From: Pseudoalteromonas shioyasakiensis | Lineage (GTDB): Bacteria; Pseudomonadota; Gammaproteobacteria; Enterobacterales; Alteromonadaceae | Reading direction: 5' to 3' | Assembly: GCF_001550135.1 (NCBI RefSeq) | Contig: NZ_LRUE01000014.1 | Span: 62,001 to 126,000 of the forward strand | Length of the DNA: 64,000 nt | In this document: in pieces, positions 28,751 to 39,636 of the stretch | Layout of the letters: each line of letters begins with the position of its first letter | Numbering within the stretch: the stretch's first letter is position 1 | Translations under genes and position numbers: made by a program | The notes under the pieces: model-generated | What the model was told of the DNA's origin: nothing | Database searches by the model: none | What the model saw: only the letters and a program-made list of their open reading frames with translations

Positions 28751-29397
28751 GAGTCTAAATAGTCCTTATCATAAAAGGTTTTAACCCAATGAGGGCGATA
28801 GGTGATCATCAAGGTAATGGCCATGCCATTGAGCATTGCTTCAGGAAACCAAATTATGGCACACAGGATCAGATAGTTTTCTGAAATCTCAATAAAACTG
28901 TAATCACCAAGCAAGTAATAAAACACACCGCTGGTAAGTATTTTAATACAGGCGATAACAGCAGCGGTTAAAAACGCGCATAAAAAGATATAAATAAAAA
29001 AGTGTCTCGGCAGGTAGCTATAGCAAAGCACAAAACACAAATAGCTCAATGTAATTGGTAAAAAAGCAGTAAACAATAAATGCACTGGCAGTATTGATAC
29101 TGGCAACTGAGCGACTAATACCAAGAGTAAACTTGCAAGAAGGCTTGCAAAAATAGCCAGTCGCCAGCCTAAAATTAGGGTCACTGCAGTGACCCCTAAA
29201 ATATGCAATTCGAGGCCAGGCAATATCCCCGCTTTAATGCGCCACAGTACCGCAAGTACTAAAGCACATGCGAGCACACCAACTTGTCTTATTGGCGTTG
29301 CCAATAATTGTGATGCGCTTTGCTTATCAAAGCTGAGCCAAAGTATTAGAGCCACACAGCTCCACAAAGGGAGCTGCCATTGCAGTGTGTCTATCAT
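28747..29397 (-). CDS. CbiM/NikM-like energy-coupling factor permease
   Basis: 216 aa with about seven membrane helices. The C-terminal [25 protein letters not shown] is typical of proteins annotated as energy-coupling factor transporter permease, distantly related to CbiM, the cobalt/nickel binding subunit. No ATPase or CbiQ-like partner is encoded nearby, so transport activity is uncertain. It overlaps xthA (4 bp) and rlmA (4 bp), forming a coupled three-gene unit. Confidence 0.75.
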   Translation of the reverse strand: MIDTLQWQLPLWSCVALILWLSFDKQSASQLLATPIRQVGVLACALVLAVLWRIKAGILPGLELHILGVTAVTLILGWRLAIFASLLASLLLVLVAQLPVSILPVHLLFTAFLPITLSYLCFVLCYSYLPRHFFIYIFLCAFLTAAVIACIKILTSGVFYYLLGDYSFIEISENYLILCAIIWFPEAMLNGMAITLMITYRPHWVKTFYDKDYLDS

Positions 29398-30203
29398 GCG
29401 TTAAATGTTGACCAAATTGGCGCATGATCAGATGGTTTTTCGATACCACGTAATTCGTAATCGATACCAGACTCAACACAACGCTCAGCAAGAGCAGGGG
29501 TTGCTAAGATCACATCAATACGCAGACCGCGGTTGTCATCAAAACCTTTTGAGCGGTAATCAAACCACGAGTATTGCTCAGTTTTTTCTGGGTAAAGTTC
29601 ACGGAAGGTATCTTTAAAGCCCCAGTTTAATAAAGTGCTTAACCATTCACGCTCTTCAGGTTGGAACGAACACTTACCTGTTTTTAACCAGCGCTTACGG
29701 TTTGGTTCACCAATACCAATGTCGAGATCGGTCGGTGAAATATTAATGTCGCCCATCACAATAACATCTTGCTCTGGCGTGTGGTTATCTTCTAAGTGAG
29801 TCATTAAATCTTTATAGAATTGACGCTTATAAGGGAATTTGGTTTCGTGGGCAATATTATCCCCTTGCGGGAAGTAGCCATTCATCACCGTTAGGTCACG
29901 ACCATTTTCTTGTGTCACGGTAACACTGATCATACGACGCTGTGATTCGTCGGTATCGGTTGCAAAGCCTTTAACAACTGATTTTGGCTCTTGTTTACAT
30001 AACATAGCCACGCCGTAATGCGCTTTTTGACCGTGAAAATAAACGTGATAACCCATTTTTTGCACGTCTTCGAGAGGGAAGGCCTCATCATGTACTTTGA
30101 TTTCTTGTAAGCCAATAATATCTGGTTGATGTTTATCAATTACGGCTTGCAATTGGTGTAAACGAGCGCGCAGGCCGTTAATGTTAAATGAGATTACCTT
30201 CAT
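29394..30203 (-). CDS. xthA: Exodeoxyribonuclease III
   Basis: AP endonuclease and 3'-5' exonuclease of base-excision repair. 269 aa (E. coli 268) with the EEP fold motifs [22 protein letters not shown] (metal Glu), [13 protein letters not shown] (catalytic Asp/Asn), [18 protein letters not shown] and SDHAPI (catalytic His). First gene of a unit with the CbiM-like gene and rlmA. Confidence 0.96.
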   Translation of the reverse strand: MKVISFNINGLRARLHQLQAVIDKHQPDIIGLQEIKVHDEAFPLEDVQKMGYHVYFHGQKAHYGVAMLCKQEPKSVVKGFATDTDESQRRMISVTVTQENGRDLTVMNGYFPQGDNIAHETKFPYKRQFYKDLMTHLEDNHTPEQDVIVMGDINISPTDLDIGIGEPNRKRWLKTGKCSFQPEEREWLSTLLNWGFKDTFRELYPEKTEQYSWFDYRSKGFDDNRGLRIDVILATPALAERCVESGIDYELRGIEKPSDHAPIWSTFNA

Positions 30204-30446
30204 GGTGCACCTATTATTTTTGTTTCAGTGTTTAGCGCAATTCTATCATCAAACTAGGGCTTATTCATGAGCTAATTACGAAAATCAAATTGGGTAAATG
30301 TTGATCAATTGCTGCTTAATTTAAAAACATTGTTAACTCACTATTAATTATTAAATTAAATAAATAATTCAGTTGATCTACTGATTTTTGTTTATATAAT
30401 GCGCGCAAACCATCCGTTCATATTATGTACTATTTAAAGGTAAACC

Positions 30447-30878
30447 ATGAAAAAACAATTAGTGATGCTTTCTCTTGCATGTATCTCATTTGGCTCATTA
30501 GCAAGCAACCCGCACTACTTTTCAGCTGATAACCGTATTGAATCAAAGTTATGTAGCTTAAGTGCGAACGAAGGGTTTACCGCTGCACGTAAAGAAGCAG
30601 CAAAGCATGGCATTTCAATGTCACGTTTTTCAAAAAGCATTTTATGTAACGGTACTGACATCCGTGAGATTGCTAAAAAAGCACAATCACAAGAAGCAGC
30701 AAAAGCAGCTGTTGAAGTGTTTGCTAAAAATGAGCAAAAAGAAACTCAACTTTGCATCACTGCACTTAAAAAAGGTTTAACACCTGTGCGTGAAAAAATT
30801 GGTAACTTAAATACGTTAAAATGTAATGGCGAAGCAGTAACAGACTTCGTTAAGCGTTACCAAAACGCAGCTATCTAA
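30447..30878 (+). CDS. DUF3718-type exported protein
   Basis: 143 aa with a signal peptide (cleavage near GSLAS). Two similar halves follow: the first has LCSLSANEGFTAARKEAAKHG and LCNGTDIREIAKK, the second LCITALKKGLTPVREKI and LKCNGEAVTDFVKRY. Each half has a Cys pair likely to form a disulfide. This matches DUF3718, common in Alteromonadales and of unknown function. It has its own terminator, so it is monocistronic. Confidence 0.8.
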   Translation: MKKQLVMLSLACISFGSLASNPHYFSADNRIESKLCSLSANEGFTAARKEAAKHGISMSRFSKSILCNGTDIREIAKKAQSQEAAKAAVEVFAKNEQKETQLCITALKKGLTPVREKIGNLNTLKCNGEAVTDFVKRYQNAAI

Positions 30879-30900
30879 TAGCGGCATTTTTGTTATTTGT

Positions 30901-30928
30901 AAAAAGCGCTCTTCGGAGCGCTTTTTTT
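30901..30928 (+). terminator. Rho-independent terminator with UUCG loop
   Basis: A-rich left arm, GCGCTC/GAGCGC stem closing a TTCG tetraloop, then seven T. Confidence 0.93.
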
Positions 30929-31084
30929 ATGAAAAAATTACAGTAATCCATGAAAAGCTTGCTAAATCATAGGCTTAACCTCAACTTAACCAGGCTGTAA
31001 GTGCTTGATTTTAGCCAATAAGGCATTTTGGCATTCAACTTGTAACAGTCGAAGTGAATCTAATCGACTACAAGGAAATGTCTT

Positions 31085-31606
31085 ATGAACAAGTTAACTT
31101 TAGCATCAACAATTTTAGCAGCACTAAGTCTTTCAGCATGTTCTGCAAGTAACTCTTTAGCAAAAATCGACAGCGATTTTGGCAGCCTAGATAATGACAA
31201 TGACGGTTATATCTCTAAGGTAGAAGCTGACGATGATGCAATTTGGGATCATTTTTCAAATATCGATACCAATATGGATGAGCAAATCAGCCGTACTGAA
31301 TTTAATGCATATATGCAGTTAAATACAGGCAAGGTAGCAACTGATAGTGAGGTATCTGAATCAGCATTTAAAGCTGAAATCGCTAAATTTGACCCAATCG
31401 AAAATGACTTTAAATCGTTAGATAACGACAAAAATGGTTATGTTTCTATTGAAGAAGCCGATGACGACGATATCGCAAATCACTTTGGCTATATGGATAG
31501 CAACAAAGATAAGCGTGTAAGCCGTACTGAGTTTATTAATTACATTAGCAAATATGGCAGCGACGTTGCCGAAGATGATGCCCTTGAAATGGTTAAAAAT
31601 AGCTAA
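31085..31606 (+). CDS. EF-hand calcium-binding lipoprotein
   Basis: 173 aa with lipobox LSACS, so probably anchored in the outer membrane and facing the periplasm. Four EF-hand loops occur as two pairs: DNDNDGYISKVE and DTNMDEQISRTE, then DNDKNGYVSIEE and DSNKDKRVSRTE. The two pairs are clearly internal duplicates. Acidic and calcium-binding by family; role unknown. Single-gene unit ending in the hairpin at 31635. Confidence 0.87.
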   Translation: MNKLTLASTILAALSLSACSASNSLAKIDSDFGSLDNDNDGYISKVEADDDAIWDHFSNIDTNMDEQISRTEFNAYMQLNTGKVATDSEVSESAFKAEIAKFDPIENDFKSLDNDKNGYVSIEEADDDDIANHFGYMDSNKDKRVSRTEFINYISKYGSDVAEDDALEMVKNS

Positions 31607-31634
31607 TTTCAATATCCATTCATAAATATCCCCC

Positions 31635-31661
31635 AAAGCCAGTGTTTTACACTGGCTTTTT
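31635..31661 (+). terminator. Rho-independent terminator after the EF-hand gene
   Basis: 10-bp stem AAAGCCAGTG/CACTGGCTTT (31635-31644 with 31650-31659) with a 5-nt loop and a T run. Confidence 0.9.
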
Positions 31662-31736
31662 TACAATAATTTTTCCAACCTTGGCCGACTTCTGTCATAA
31701 TAGAGCGTTAGTGATTTAAAATGACCTTTAGTAGCG

Positions 31737-32327
31737 ATGGCCACAAAACGTATCAGTGATGAACAGTTAATCGAAATCATAGAAGCCGCGATTTTTGTTG
31801 CTGGAAAACCTGTATCTAAACGTCATTTAAAAGAGACAGTATTAGCTGATTTAAGCGTATCTATGCCGCGCATTAATAATGCAATTGAACAAATTCAAAC
31901 GCATTATCAAACCCGAGGCATTAAGCTTGTTGCAGTAGGCAGCGGTTACAGGTTTCAAGCCTGCGCTAGTTTAGCGCCTTGGCTGGCAAACTTATGGCAA
32001 GAGCGCGCACCTAAATACTCACGAGCACTACTAGAAACTTTATCCTTGATTGCCTATAGACAACCTATTACCCGTGGTGAAATTGAACAAGTACGGGGGG
32101 TTGCTGTTGGCTCAGGAATTATTAAAACCTTATTAGAAAGAGAGTGGGTCAGAGTTGTTGGCCACAAAGAGGTGCCTGGGCGCCCAGCGTTGTATGCCAC
32201 AACATCCGCTTTCTTAGATTATTTTTCATTAGCTGGTTTAGATGAATTACCGCCGTTACCTGAACTTCAGGAGAGTAAAATCAACCAGCTATTGAGCGAT
32301 CCTTCTGTGAGAGAACTATCTGAATGA
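31737..32327 (+). CDS. scpB: Segregation and condensation protein ScpB
   Basis: Winged-helix partner of the SMC-ScpA condensin. 196 aa with the family block [36 protein letters not shown] followed by [11 protein letters not shown] (shown here in parts: [36 protein letters not shown]). The stop overlaps the rluB start (ATGA). scpA, normally directly upstream, is not here; an EF-hand gene with its own terminator precedes instead. Confidence 0.93.
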   Translation: MATKRISDEQLIEIIEAAIFVAGKPVSKRHLKETVLADLSVSMPRINNAIEQIQTHYQTRGIKLVAVGSGYRFQACASLAPWLANLWQERAPKYSRALLETLSLIAYRQPITRGEIEQVRGVAVGSGIIKTLLEREWVRVVGHKEVPGRPALYATTSAFLDYFSLAGLDELPPLPELQESKINQLLSDPSVRELSE

Positions 32328-33196
32328 GTAATGTAGAAACTGAAAAGTTACAAAAAGTATTAGCCCGTGCTGGCGTGGGTTCACGTCGTGAGATGGAAAA
32401 ATACATCGATGCCAACCGTGTGAGCGTGAATGGTAAAGTGGCACGTTTAGGCGACCGTGTTGAAGCAACCGATGTAATTCGAGTTGACGGTCACGTAGTA
32501 AAAATTGAAGACAAAGCCGACCGTATTTGTCGTGTACTTATGTATAACAAACCTGAAGGCGAGTTATGTACACGTAAAGACCCTGAAGGTCGTCGTACGG
32601 TATTTGATCGTTTACCACGTGTTGATGGCGAACGTTGGATTGCAGTTGGCCGACTAGATATAAATACCGCTGGTTTAATGCTGTTTACTAACGATGGTGA
32701 ACTTGCTAACCGTTTAATGCACCCAAGCTACGAAGTAGAGCGTGAGTACTCAGCTCGTGTGTTTGGTGAAGTGACTAACGAAACGCTACGCACTTTAACA
32801 AAAGGCGTTGAGCTTGAAGATGGTCCTGCAAAATTCTTAAACATCAAACCTATGGGCGGTGAAGGTATCAACCGTTGGTTCAATGTCACTTTAACAGAAG
32901 GTCGTAACCGCGAAGTACGTCGTTTATGGCAATCACAAGATGTTGAAGTATCGCGTCTTATCCGTATTCGTTACGGTAAGTTAGAGCTTGATAAGCGCTT
33001 GCCACAAGGTGGTTGGGCTGAGCTTGATTTAGACACGGTTAACTATTTACGTAAAACAGTACAACTAGGCCGCGAAACGCAAACTAAGCTGTCGGTTATT
33101 CCTGAAAAGCGTAAAGACAAACGTGCCAAAATTAACCAAATCCGTAAGGCGGTTAAAAAGCACAATCAACGCGCTAAACAAACTAAGCGTCGTTAA
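32324..33196 (+). CDS. rluB: 23S rRNA pseudouridine-2605 synthase
   Basis: 290 aa: an S4 RNA-binding domain (about 6-60, [20 protein letters not shown]) then the RsuA-family catalytic domain with [20 protein letters not shown] (catalytic Asp) and [12 protein letters not shown] Lys/Arg-rich tail ends the protein, as in E. coli RluB. Coupled to scpB by a 4-bp overlap, a common pairing across bacteria. Confidence 0.94.
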   Translation: MSNVETEKLQKVLARAGVGSRREMEKYIDANRVSVNGKVARLGDRVEATDVIRVDGHVVKIEDKADRICRVLMYNKPEGELCTRKDPEGRRTVFDRLPRVDGERWIAVGRLDINTAGLMLFTNDGELANRLMHPSYEVEREYSARVFGEVTNETLRTLTKGVELEDGPAKFLNIKPMGGEGINRWFNVTLTEGRNREVRRLWQSQDVEVSRLIRIRYGKLELDKRLPQGGWAELDLDTVNYLRKTVQLGRETQTKLSVIPEKRKDKRAKINQIRKAVKKHNQRAKQTKRR

Positions 33197-33246
33197 TCAG
33201 AAATATAATTGTTTGCAGATAAACTAATTTATTTGCAAACAGGCAT

Positions 33247-33277
33247 AAAAAAAGCAGCGATATCGCTGCTTTTTTTG
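33247..33277. terminator. Bidirectional terminator between rluB and ald
   Basis: A-run, GCAGC stem arms around a GATATC centre, T-run: symmetric, so it can serve both convergent genes. Confidence 0.9.
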
Positions 33278-33291
33278 TTTCATAATGCTAA

Positions 33292-34413
33292 TTAAGCATT
33301 TTCAACTGCTGTACGTGGGTCAACATATTCCATGTTGAAAGCTTCAGCTACTTCTTTATAAGTAACTTTACCTTTGATCACGTTTAAGCCTTTTAAGAAG
33401 TTTGCATCGTCAAGAAGCGCTTTCTTGTAGCCTTTGTTAGCAAGGTTGATGATGAACGGTAATGTCGCGTTGTTAAGTGCGAACGTAGAAGTACGTGGTA
33501 CAGCACCTGGCATGTTAGCAACACAGTAGTGAACAACGTCATCAACGATGTAAGTAGGATCAGCGTGAGTTGTCGCTTTAGAAGTTGCGATACAACCACC
33601 TTGGTCGATTGCAACGTCAACGATTGCAGAACCAGGCTTCATTGCTTTGATGTGCTCAGCTGTTACTAGTTTAGGCGCTGCTGCACCTGGGATTAGTACG
33701 CCACCGATCACAAGGTCAGCTTCTAGTACGTGTTTTTCTAGTGCGTCAGCAGTAGAGTAGATAGCTTTAACTTTATTACCAAACTGTGCGTCTAATGCAC
33801 GTAGTACGTCGATGTTACGGTCAAGAACAACAACATCAGCACCTAGGCCAACAGCCATTTGCGCTGCGCTACGACCAACCATGCCGCCGCCGATAACAAC
33901 AACTTTAGCTGGCTCAACACCTGGTACACCACCAAGTAACATACCACGGCCGTGGTTTGATTTTTCAAGCGCTTGTGCACCAGCTTGGATAGACATACGA
34001 CCTGCAACTTCACTCATAGGAGCAAGAAGAGGTAAACCGCCACGTGAATCAGTTACTGTTTCGTAAGCGATACAGATTGCACCACTTTTAACTAGGTCTT
34101 CAGTTTGTGGAAGATCCGGTGCTAAGTGAAGGTAAGTAAATAGAATTTGGTCTTCGCGTAACATTGCACGCTCAACAGCTTGTGGCTCTTTTACTTTAAC
34201 GATCATTTCAGCTTTAGCAAAAACGTCTGCTGCTGTTGGTAAAATTTCAGCACCAGCTGCAACATAATCTTCGTTAGTGAAGCCAATGCCCATACCAGCA
34301 TCAGTTTCAACAAACACTTGGTGGCCATGGTTTACTAGTTCACGAACACTCGCAGGAACCATACCTACACGGTATTCATGGTTTTTGATTTCTTTAGGTA
34401 CACCAATAATCAT
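33292..34413 (-). CDS. ald: Alanine dehydrogenase
   Basis: NAD-dependent reversible conversion of alanine to pyruvate and ammonia. 373 aa: [17 protein letters not shown] at the N-terminus with the substrate-binding Arg, KVKEPQ with the pyruvate-binding Lys, YLHLAPD with the catalytic His, and the Rossmann stretch [17 protein letters not shown]. It is divergent from lrp across 142 bp, so Lrp control in response to leucine or alanine is likely (inference from layout). Confidence 0.96.
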   Translation of the reverse strand: MIIGVPKEIKNHEYRVGMVPASVRELVNHGHQVFVETDAGMGIGFTNEDYVAAGAEILPTAADVFAKAEMIVKVKEPQAVERAMLREDQILFTYLHLAPDLPQTEDLVKSGAICIAYETVTDSRGGLPLLAPMSEVAGRMSIQAGAQALEKSNHGRGMLLGGVPGVEPAKVVVIGGGMVGRSAAQMAVGLGADVVVLDRNIDVLRALDAQFGNKVKAIYSTADALEKHVLEADLVIGGVLIPGAAAPKLVTAEHIKAMKPGSAIVDVAIDQGGCIATSKATTHADPTYIVDDVVHYCVANMPGAVPRTSTFALNNATLPFIINLANKGYKKALLDDANFLKGLNVIKGKVTYKEVAEAFNMEYVDPRTAVENA

Positions 34414-34555
34414 AGTTTTTCGCCTTAATAGAACGGGATAAAATTTTTGACTATTATATTCATGACCAGCCAGTGTGTCTCACCTTTTTTAAGTGGTATT
34501 CTAGTGATATAATCTGAAAATAAATTTTAAACAGTGCAAAACTCTGGTTTGGCTT

Positions 34556-35035
34556 ATGCATCAATTACTCGACAGAATAGACCGTAAAATTTTAATGGAA
34601 TTACAGCTCGATGGTCGGATCTCTAACGTAGAGCTGGCAAGGCGTGTAGGGCTAAGTGCCACCCCCTGTTTGGAGCGGGTAAAAAAGCTCGAAAGAGAGG
34701 GTTATATACTCGGATATAAAGCAGTAGTGGATCCTGCTAAACTTGGCCAAGGTTTGTCGGTTTATGTAGAAGTAACCATCACTAAAACCTCACCAGATGT
34801 TTTCGAAGAGTTTAACGCTGCAGTTAAAAAGCACGACGAAATAATTGAGTGCCATCTAGTATCGGGTAATTTCGACTTTTTATTAAAAACACGTGTAAAT
34901 GATATGTCGGAATATCGAAATGTACTGGGTGATATTCTACTAAAACTACCAAATGTCAGTGAAAGCCGAACTTATGTGGTAATGGAAGAAGTAAAAGGTG
35001 AAGAAGGGGTCATTATTCGCCCATATATTGCCTAA
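34556..35035 (+). CDS. lrp: Leucine-responsive regulatory protein
   Basis: 159-aa Lrp/AsnC regulator: an N-terminal helix-turn-helix (DRIDRKILMELQLDGRISN, VGLSATPCLERVKKLE) and a C-terminal RAM/ACT effector domain (VSGNFDFLLKTRVNDMSEYR). It is nearly colinear with E. coli Lrp but lacks about eight N-terminal residues. Followed by ftsK as in E. coli. No strong ribosome-binding site precedes ATG 34556, and no better start lies upstream. Confidence 0.93.
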   Translation: MHQLLDRIDRKILMELQLDGRISNVELARRVGLSATPCLERVKKLEREGYILGYKAVVDPAKLGQGLSVYVEVTITKTSPDVFEEFNAAVKKHDEIIECHLVSGNFDFLLKTRVNDMSEYRNVLGDILLKLPNVSESRTYVVMEEVKGEEGVIIRPYIA

Positions 35036-35176
35036 ACTGTTAAAATACATATTGAGTAACAAAAACTTGTTCATTATCAGTCCATCAAGGCTAAGATAAA
35101 GTGCATCAAACGGCATTTCCTGCTAAGGTATTTCACTGCTAATCGATCAGTAAAGAATAATAAGGAATAGGGAGCT

Positions 35177-37669
35177 ATGCGCCTAAATGGTGTTCAAAGA
35201 CTGTTAGAAACGGGGCTAATCATCAGCACCTTTGCTGCAGTATTTATTTTATGTGCATTAATCAGTTTTGATCCTGCGGACCCTTCATGGTCGCAAACCG
35301 GTGAATTTGTTAATGTTAAGAATATTACCGGCACAGCGGGATCTTGGGTTGCAGATATCCTATTACTCACTTTTGGCTGGCTTGCTTATTTAGTGCCTGT
35401 TGCCATTCAATTGTTCGGTTATTTATTGTTTAAACAGCCACACCGTATTTTCCAGCTAGATTACACCACGCTTGCCTTACGTGTTATTGGTTTTGCGCTG
35501 TTTATTACTTCAGCGACGGCAATCAGCAGCATTAATTTTGATGATATTTATAATTTCTCATCTGGTGGGGTAGTGGGGGATGTTATTGCTACAGCAATGA
35601 TGCCAACCTTTAATTTTACCGGCACCTCAATTTTACTACTTTGTTTTTTCTTTGCTGGTTTAACCCTATTAACCGGTATTTCGTGGGTGCAATTTGTCGA
35701 TTTTGTCGGCAAGTGGGTAATGAAAGCATTCTACTTTTTACGTGAGCAATTTTCTGCTTGGTTACATCGTGAAAAAGAAGCTGTTAAAGATATCGCCACT
35801 ACAGAGCCAGACGCTAACTTTGTAGAGCCAGAAAACGAGCCAGCTATTAGCTTTAATGATGCAGATGAAGAAGAACCAAAGCCTACTAAGGCTAAGCAAA
35901 AGCCTGCTGAAAAAGCCGATGATGACTTTAAAGGCTTTGATGAACTAGACGATATTCTTGACCAAGAAATTGGTTTTAGTGCCCTTGATGATGAATCATT
36001 CGATACCGTATCGGCACTGAATGCGCTTGATCAGAGCCCAGTTGTTGAGCCTGAAAAACCTGTCACAACGGTTGTTTCGCCTGCGCGCCCTATGCCTAAA
36101 CCAAAACCTGCATTTGAGCCACCGCCAACGGCAAAAGAAAAGTTTGAAGCACTGCTTGAAGAGCAGCCGCCTACAAACCCGCTACCATCACTTGATTTAT
36201 TAGACCGCCCAGATAAAGCGAAAAACCCATTATCTCAAGAAGAGCTTGATGGAATCTCGCGTCTAGTTGAAACCAAATTACTTGATTTTAACATTCAAGC
36301 TGCGGTTGTGGGTGTTTACCCAGGTCCGGTTGTAACGCGTTTTGAGCTTGATTTAGCGCCGGGTATTAAAGTAGCTAAAATCACTGGCCTAGCGAAAGAT
36401 TTAGCACGTTCACTGTCTGCTGTAAGCGTGCGTGTAGTAGAAGTTATTCCGGGTAAAACCTATGTGGGTTTAGAGCTGCCAAACAAACACCGTGAAATAG
36501 TGCGTTTAAGTGAAGTTATTAACGCGCCTAAGTTCGAATCAAACCCATCACCACTGACTATGGTGTTAGGTAAAGACATTGCTGGCGAGCCAGTGTGTGC
36601 TGACCTTGGCAAAATGCCACATTTACTTGTTGCGGGTACCACAGGTTCAGGTAAGTCAGTGGGCGTTAATGTAATGATATTAAGCTTACTGTACAAATCG
36701 GGCCCTGATGATGTTCGTATGATCATGATCGACCCGAAAATGCTTGAACTTTCTGTGTACGAAGGCATCCCACATTTATTATGTGAAGTTGTTACCGACA
36801 TGAAAGAAGCAGCCAATGCATTGCGTTGGTGTGTAGGCGAAATGGAACGTCGTTATAAGCTAATGTCGGCACTAGGGGTGCGTAACTTAAAAGGTTACAA
36901 CCAAAAAGTGTTGGATGCCAAAGAAGCGGGTCAACCGATTCTAGATCCACTGTTTAAAGACACCGACGGCATGGCCGATGGCCCTGAAGAGCTAGATAAA
37001 CTGCCAAGTATTGTGGTGGTCATCGACGAATTTGCCGACATGATGATGATCGTGGGTAAAAAAGTGGAAGAGCTGATTGCACGTATCGCGCAAAAAGCAC
37101 GTGCTGCAGGTATTCACTTAGTGCTAGCAACACAACGCCCATCGGTTGACGTAATTACAGGTTTGATTAAAGCGAATATTCCAACCCGTATGGCGTTCCA
37201 AGTTTCAAGTAAAATTGACTCGCGTACCATTTTAGATCAGCAAGGTGCTGAAAACTTACTTGGTATGGGTGACATGCTTTATTTACCGCCGGGTACTAGT
37301 GTACCAGTGCGTGTGCATGGTGCGTTTGTTGACGACCACGAAGTACATGCGGTTGTAGACGATTGGAAAAAACGTGGCAAACCAAATTATATTGATGAAA
37401 TTTTAAGTGGCGATGCCACAGAAGAAATTTTACTACCAGGAGAAACCAGTGAAGACGGTGATGAAGAGTCAGATCCGCTTTACGATGAAGCAGTATCATT
37501 TGTAATTGAAACCGGCAAAGTGTCGGTATCGAGTGTACAGCGTAAGCTCCGTGTAGGTTATAACCGCGCAGCACGCTTAGTTGAACAAATGGAAACATCA
37601 GGCATTGTTAGCGCACCAGGACATAACGGTGCCCGCGAAGTCTTAGTGCCAAATGGTGGAGCAAATTAA
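35177..37669 (+). CDS. ftsK: DNA translocase FtsK
   Basis: Septal DNA pump that aligns dif sites for XerCD. 830 aa: four N-terminal membrane helices (about 12-190), an acidic and Pro-rich linker (about 200-340), and the motor with Walker [13 protein letters not shown] and [12 protein letters not shown]. The KOPS-reading gamma winged helix ([18 protein letters not shown] onwards) closes the protein. The linker is much shorter than in E. coli FtsK (1,329 aa). The stop overlaps the lolA start by one base. Confidence 0.96.
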   Translation: MRLNGVQRLLETGLIISTFAAVFILCALISFDPADPSWSQTGEFVNVKNITGTAGSWVADILLLTFGWLAYLVPVAIQLFGYLLFKQPHRIFQLDYTTLALRVIGFALFITSATAISSINFDDIYNFSSGGVVGDVIATAMMPTFNFTGTSILLLCFFFAGLTLLTGISWVQFVDFVGKWVMKAFYFLREQFSAWLHREKEAVKDIATTEPDANFVEPENEPAISFNDADEEEPKPTKAKQKPAEKADDDFKGFDELDDILDQEIGFSALDDESFDTVSALNALDQSPVVEPEKPVTTVVSPARPMPKPKPAFEPPPTAKEKFEALLEEQPPTNPLPSLDLLDRPDKAKNPLSQEELDGISRLVETKLLDFNIQAAVVGVYPGPVVTRFELDLAPGIKVAKITGLAKDLARSLSAVSVRVVEVIPGKTYVGLELPNKHREIVRLSEVINAPKFESNPSPLTMVLGKDIAGEPVCADLGKMPHLLVAGTTGSGKSVGVNVMILSLLYKSGPDDVRMIMIDPKMLELSVYEGIPHLLCEVVTDMKEAANALRWCVGEMERRYKLMSALGVRNLKGYNQKVLDAKEAGQPILDPLFKDTDGMADGPEELDKLPSIVVVIDEFADMMMIVGKKVEELIARIAQKARAAGIHLVLATQRPSVDVITGLIKANIPTRMAFQVSSKIDSRTILDQQGAENLLGMGDMLYLPPGTSVPVRVHGAFVDDHEVHAVVDDWKKRGKPNYIDEILSGDATEEILLPGETSEDGDEESDPLYDEAVSFVIETGKVSVSSVQRKLRVGYNRAARLVEQMETSGIVSAPGHNGAREVLVPNGGAN

Positions 37670-38295
37670 TGAAAAAAATTAAATACCTAGCCCTAATTAT
37701 GGGTTGTTTATTAAGCGGTCAAAGTTTTGCAGACGACAGCGAAGCGTTGCAACAACAACTGGCTGCGATTAAAAGTTTTAAAGCAGAGTTTTCACAGCAG
37801 GTTACCGATTCGCAAGGCGAAGCTATCATGCAAGGTGAGGGGAATATTGCCCTTCAGCAACCTATGATGATCCGCTGGCAGCAACAAAGCCCAGACGATA
37901 CCTTGTTTGTATCAAATGGCGACAAAACGTATTATTTCGACAGCTTTGCTGAGCAAGTAACGATTATGAATACCCACAGCCTGATTGATTCAACACCGTT
38001 TGTATTGTTGACGTCAAAAGATCCAGAGCAGTGGGCTAAATACCAAGTTGTGGCAACTGATGCAGGCTTTAGTGTCACGCCAAACAAAGGCGTTGAGAGC
38101 CAAGTTGAAAAGTTAGATATTAGCTTTAATGCTAAAGAGCAAGGCCTAGCATCACTGACAGTATTAGATACCTCTGGTCAGCAGTCTTTATTTACCTTTA
38201 AAGATGCTAAAGTAAACGAAGCACTTGCAACTCAAACCTTTGAATTTACCATTCCAGAAGGCGTTGAAGTTGACGACCAAAGCCAAGGTGATTAA
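37669..38295 (+). CDS. lolA: Outer-membrane lipoprotein carrier LolA
   Basis: Periplasmic chaperone that ferries lipoproteins from LolCDE to LolB. 208 aa with a signal peptide ending at QSFADD. Family blocks are IKSFKAEFSQQVTDSQGE, GEGNIALQQPMMIRW and DTLFVSNGDKTYYFD. E. coli has the same ftsK-lolA-rarA order. This window is rich in lipoproteins that would use it (LpoB, Pal, YcfL, GH16). Confidence 0.94.
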   Translation: MKKIKYLALIMGCLLSGQSFADDSEALQQQLAAIKSFKAEFSQQVTDSQGEAIMQGEGNIALQQPMMIRWQQQSPDDTLFVSNGDKTYYFDSFAEQVTIMNTHSLIDSTPFVLLTSKDPEQWAKYQVVATDAGFSVTPNKGVESQVEKLDISFNAKEQGLASLTVLDTSGQQSLFTFKDAKVNEALATQTFEFTIPEGVEVDDQSQGD

Positions 38296-38298
38296 GGC

Positions 38299-39636
38299 TT
38301 GAGTAATCTCGGATTTAATTTTGGTCCTGATGTGCGCCCACTTGCGGCGCGCATGCGACCCGAAACACTTAATGACTACATAGGTCAGCAGCACCTTTTA
38401 AGCCCCGATAAACCTCTTTACCAAGCCATTCTTGCTGGTCGATGCCACAGCCTCATTTTGTGGGGGCCGCCAGGCGTTGGTAAAACCACCTTAGCGCAGA
38501 TTATTGCAAACCATGCCGATGCCAGCCTTATTCAAATGTCGGCAGTCACAGCAGGTGTAAAAGATATTCGTGAGGCCGTAAGCGAAGCAAAAGCAAATCT
38601 TGCTGGTCGAGGGCAGCGCACCTTATTGTTTGTTGACGAAGTGCATCGCTTTAATAAATCTCAGCAAGATGCATTTTTACCACATATTGAAGATGGTACT
38701 TTTATTTTTGTTGGCGCGACCACCGAAAACCCATCATTTGCACTTAATAACGCGATATTGTCTCGTGCCCGTGTGTATGTTTTAAAAGCACTTGAGCAAG
38801 CCGATTTATTTAACGTAATTGAACGCGCCTTACGTGAAGACGTAGAGCTTAGCCAAAAACACATAGACATTGCCGAAAACGCTAAGCAAGCGCTTTGCCA
38901 AGCAAGTGATGGCGATGCACGAAAAGTACTTAACCTGTTAGAACAAGCTGTTGATTTAACCTCGGAGCAGCAGGGTAAATACCTTGTTGACCAACATGTT
39001 TTAAGCCAAGTGCTGCCAACACACTTAGCCAAGTACGACAAAGGCGGTGATGAGTTTTACGACTTGATTTCAGCGTTTCATAAGTCAGTGCGAGGTAGTT
39101 CACCTGATGGTGCTTTGTATTGGTACTGCCGTATTTTAGCAGGTGGCGGCGACCCACTTTATGTGGCAAGGCGCTTATTAGCGATTGCTACAGAAGATAT
39201 TGGCAATGCCGACCCGCGAGCAATGGAAGTCGCACTCAATGCGTGGAATATTTTTCAACGTGTAGGTCCTAGTGAAGGAGAGCGCGCTATTGCACAAGCC
39301 ACCATTTATTTAGCCAGTGCCCCGAAAAGTAACGCTGTTTATATGGCGTTTAATCAAGCTATGCAAGATGCTAAAAATGAGCCGAGCCATCCGGTGCCAG
39401 AGCATTTACGCAATGCGCCAACTAGCTTAATGAAAGACTTAGGTTATGGCGCTGAATATCGGTATGCACATAATGAGGAAGGTGCGTTTGCAGCAGGTGA
39501 GAAGTATTTCCCTGAGGCAATTAATGATCGCCAGTATTACTTCCCAACCGACCGCGGGCTTGAACAAAAAATAAAACAAAAGCTGGACTATTTAACTCAG
39601 CGCAACGAGCAAAGTGATATTAAACGTTATGAATAG
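38299..39636 (+). CDS. rarA: Replication-associated recombination ATPase RarA
   Basis: AAA+ clamp-loader-like ATPase acting at stalled replication forks. 445 aa with PLAARMRPETLNDYIGQQHLL, Walker A GPPGVGKTT, Walker B FVDEVHRF, sensor ATTENPSF and the C-terminal tetramerisation region. The start is TTG 38299, with AAGGTG about eight bases upstream; it lies 3 bp after lolA. The 3' end overlaps crcB by a few bases. Confidence 0.94.
   Translation: MSNLGFNFGPDVRPLAARMRPETLNDYIGQQHLLSPDKPLYQAILAGRCHSLILWGPPGVGKTTLAQIIANHADASLIQMSAVTAGVKDIREAVSEAKANLAGRGQRTLLFVDEVHRFNKSQQDAFLPHIEDGTFIFVGATTENPSFALNNAILSRARVYVLKALEQADLFNVIERALREDVELSQKHIDIAENAKQALCQASDGDARKVLNLLEQAVDLTSEQQGKYLVDQHVLSQVLPTHLAKYDKGGDEFYDLISAFHKSVRGSSPDGALYWYCRILAGGGDPLYVARRLLAIATEDIGNADPRAMEVALNAWNIFQRVGPSEGERAIAQATIYLASAPKSNAVYMAFNQAMQDAKNEPSHPVPEHLRNAPTSLMKDLGYGAEYRYAHNEEGAFAAGEKYFPEAINDRQYYFPTDRGLEQKIKQKLDYLTQRNEQSDIKRYE

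Noticed and set aside
33292-34413. Alanine dehydrogenase as a PntA/NAD transhydrogenase subunit
   Set aside because: Length, N-terminus and end match Ald; there is no membrane part and no pntB beside it.
39614-39628. GTG 39614 as the crcB start
   Set aside because: It adds five residues not typical of CrcB; ATG 39629 gives the usual length. Neither has a strong ribosome-binding site, so this is a weak rejection.
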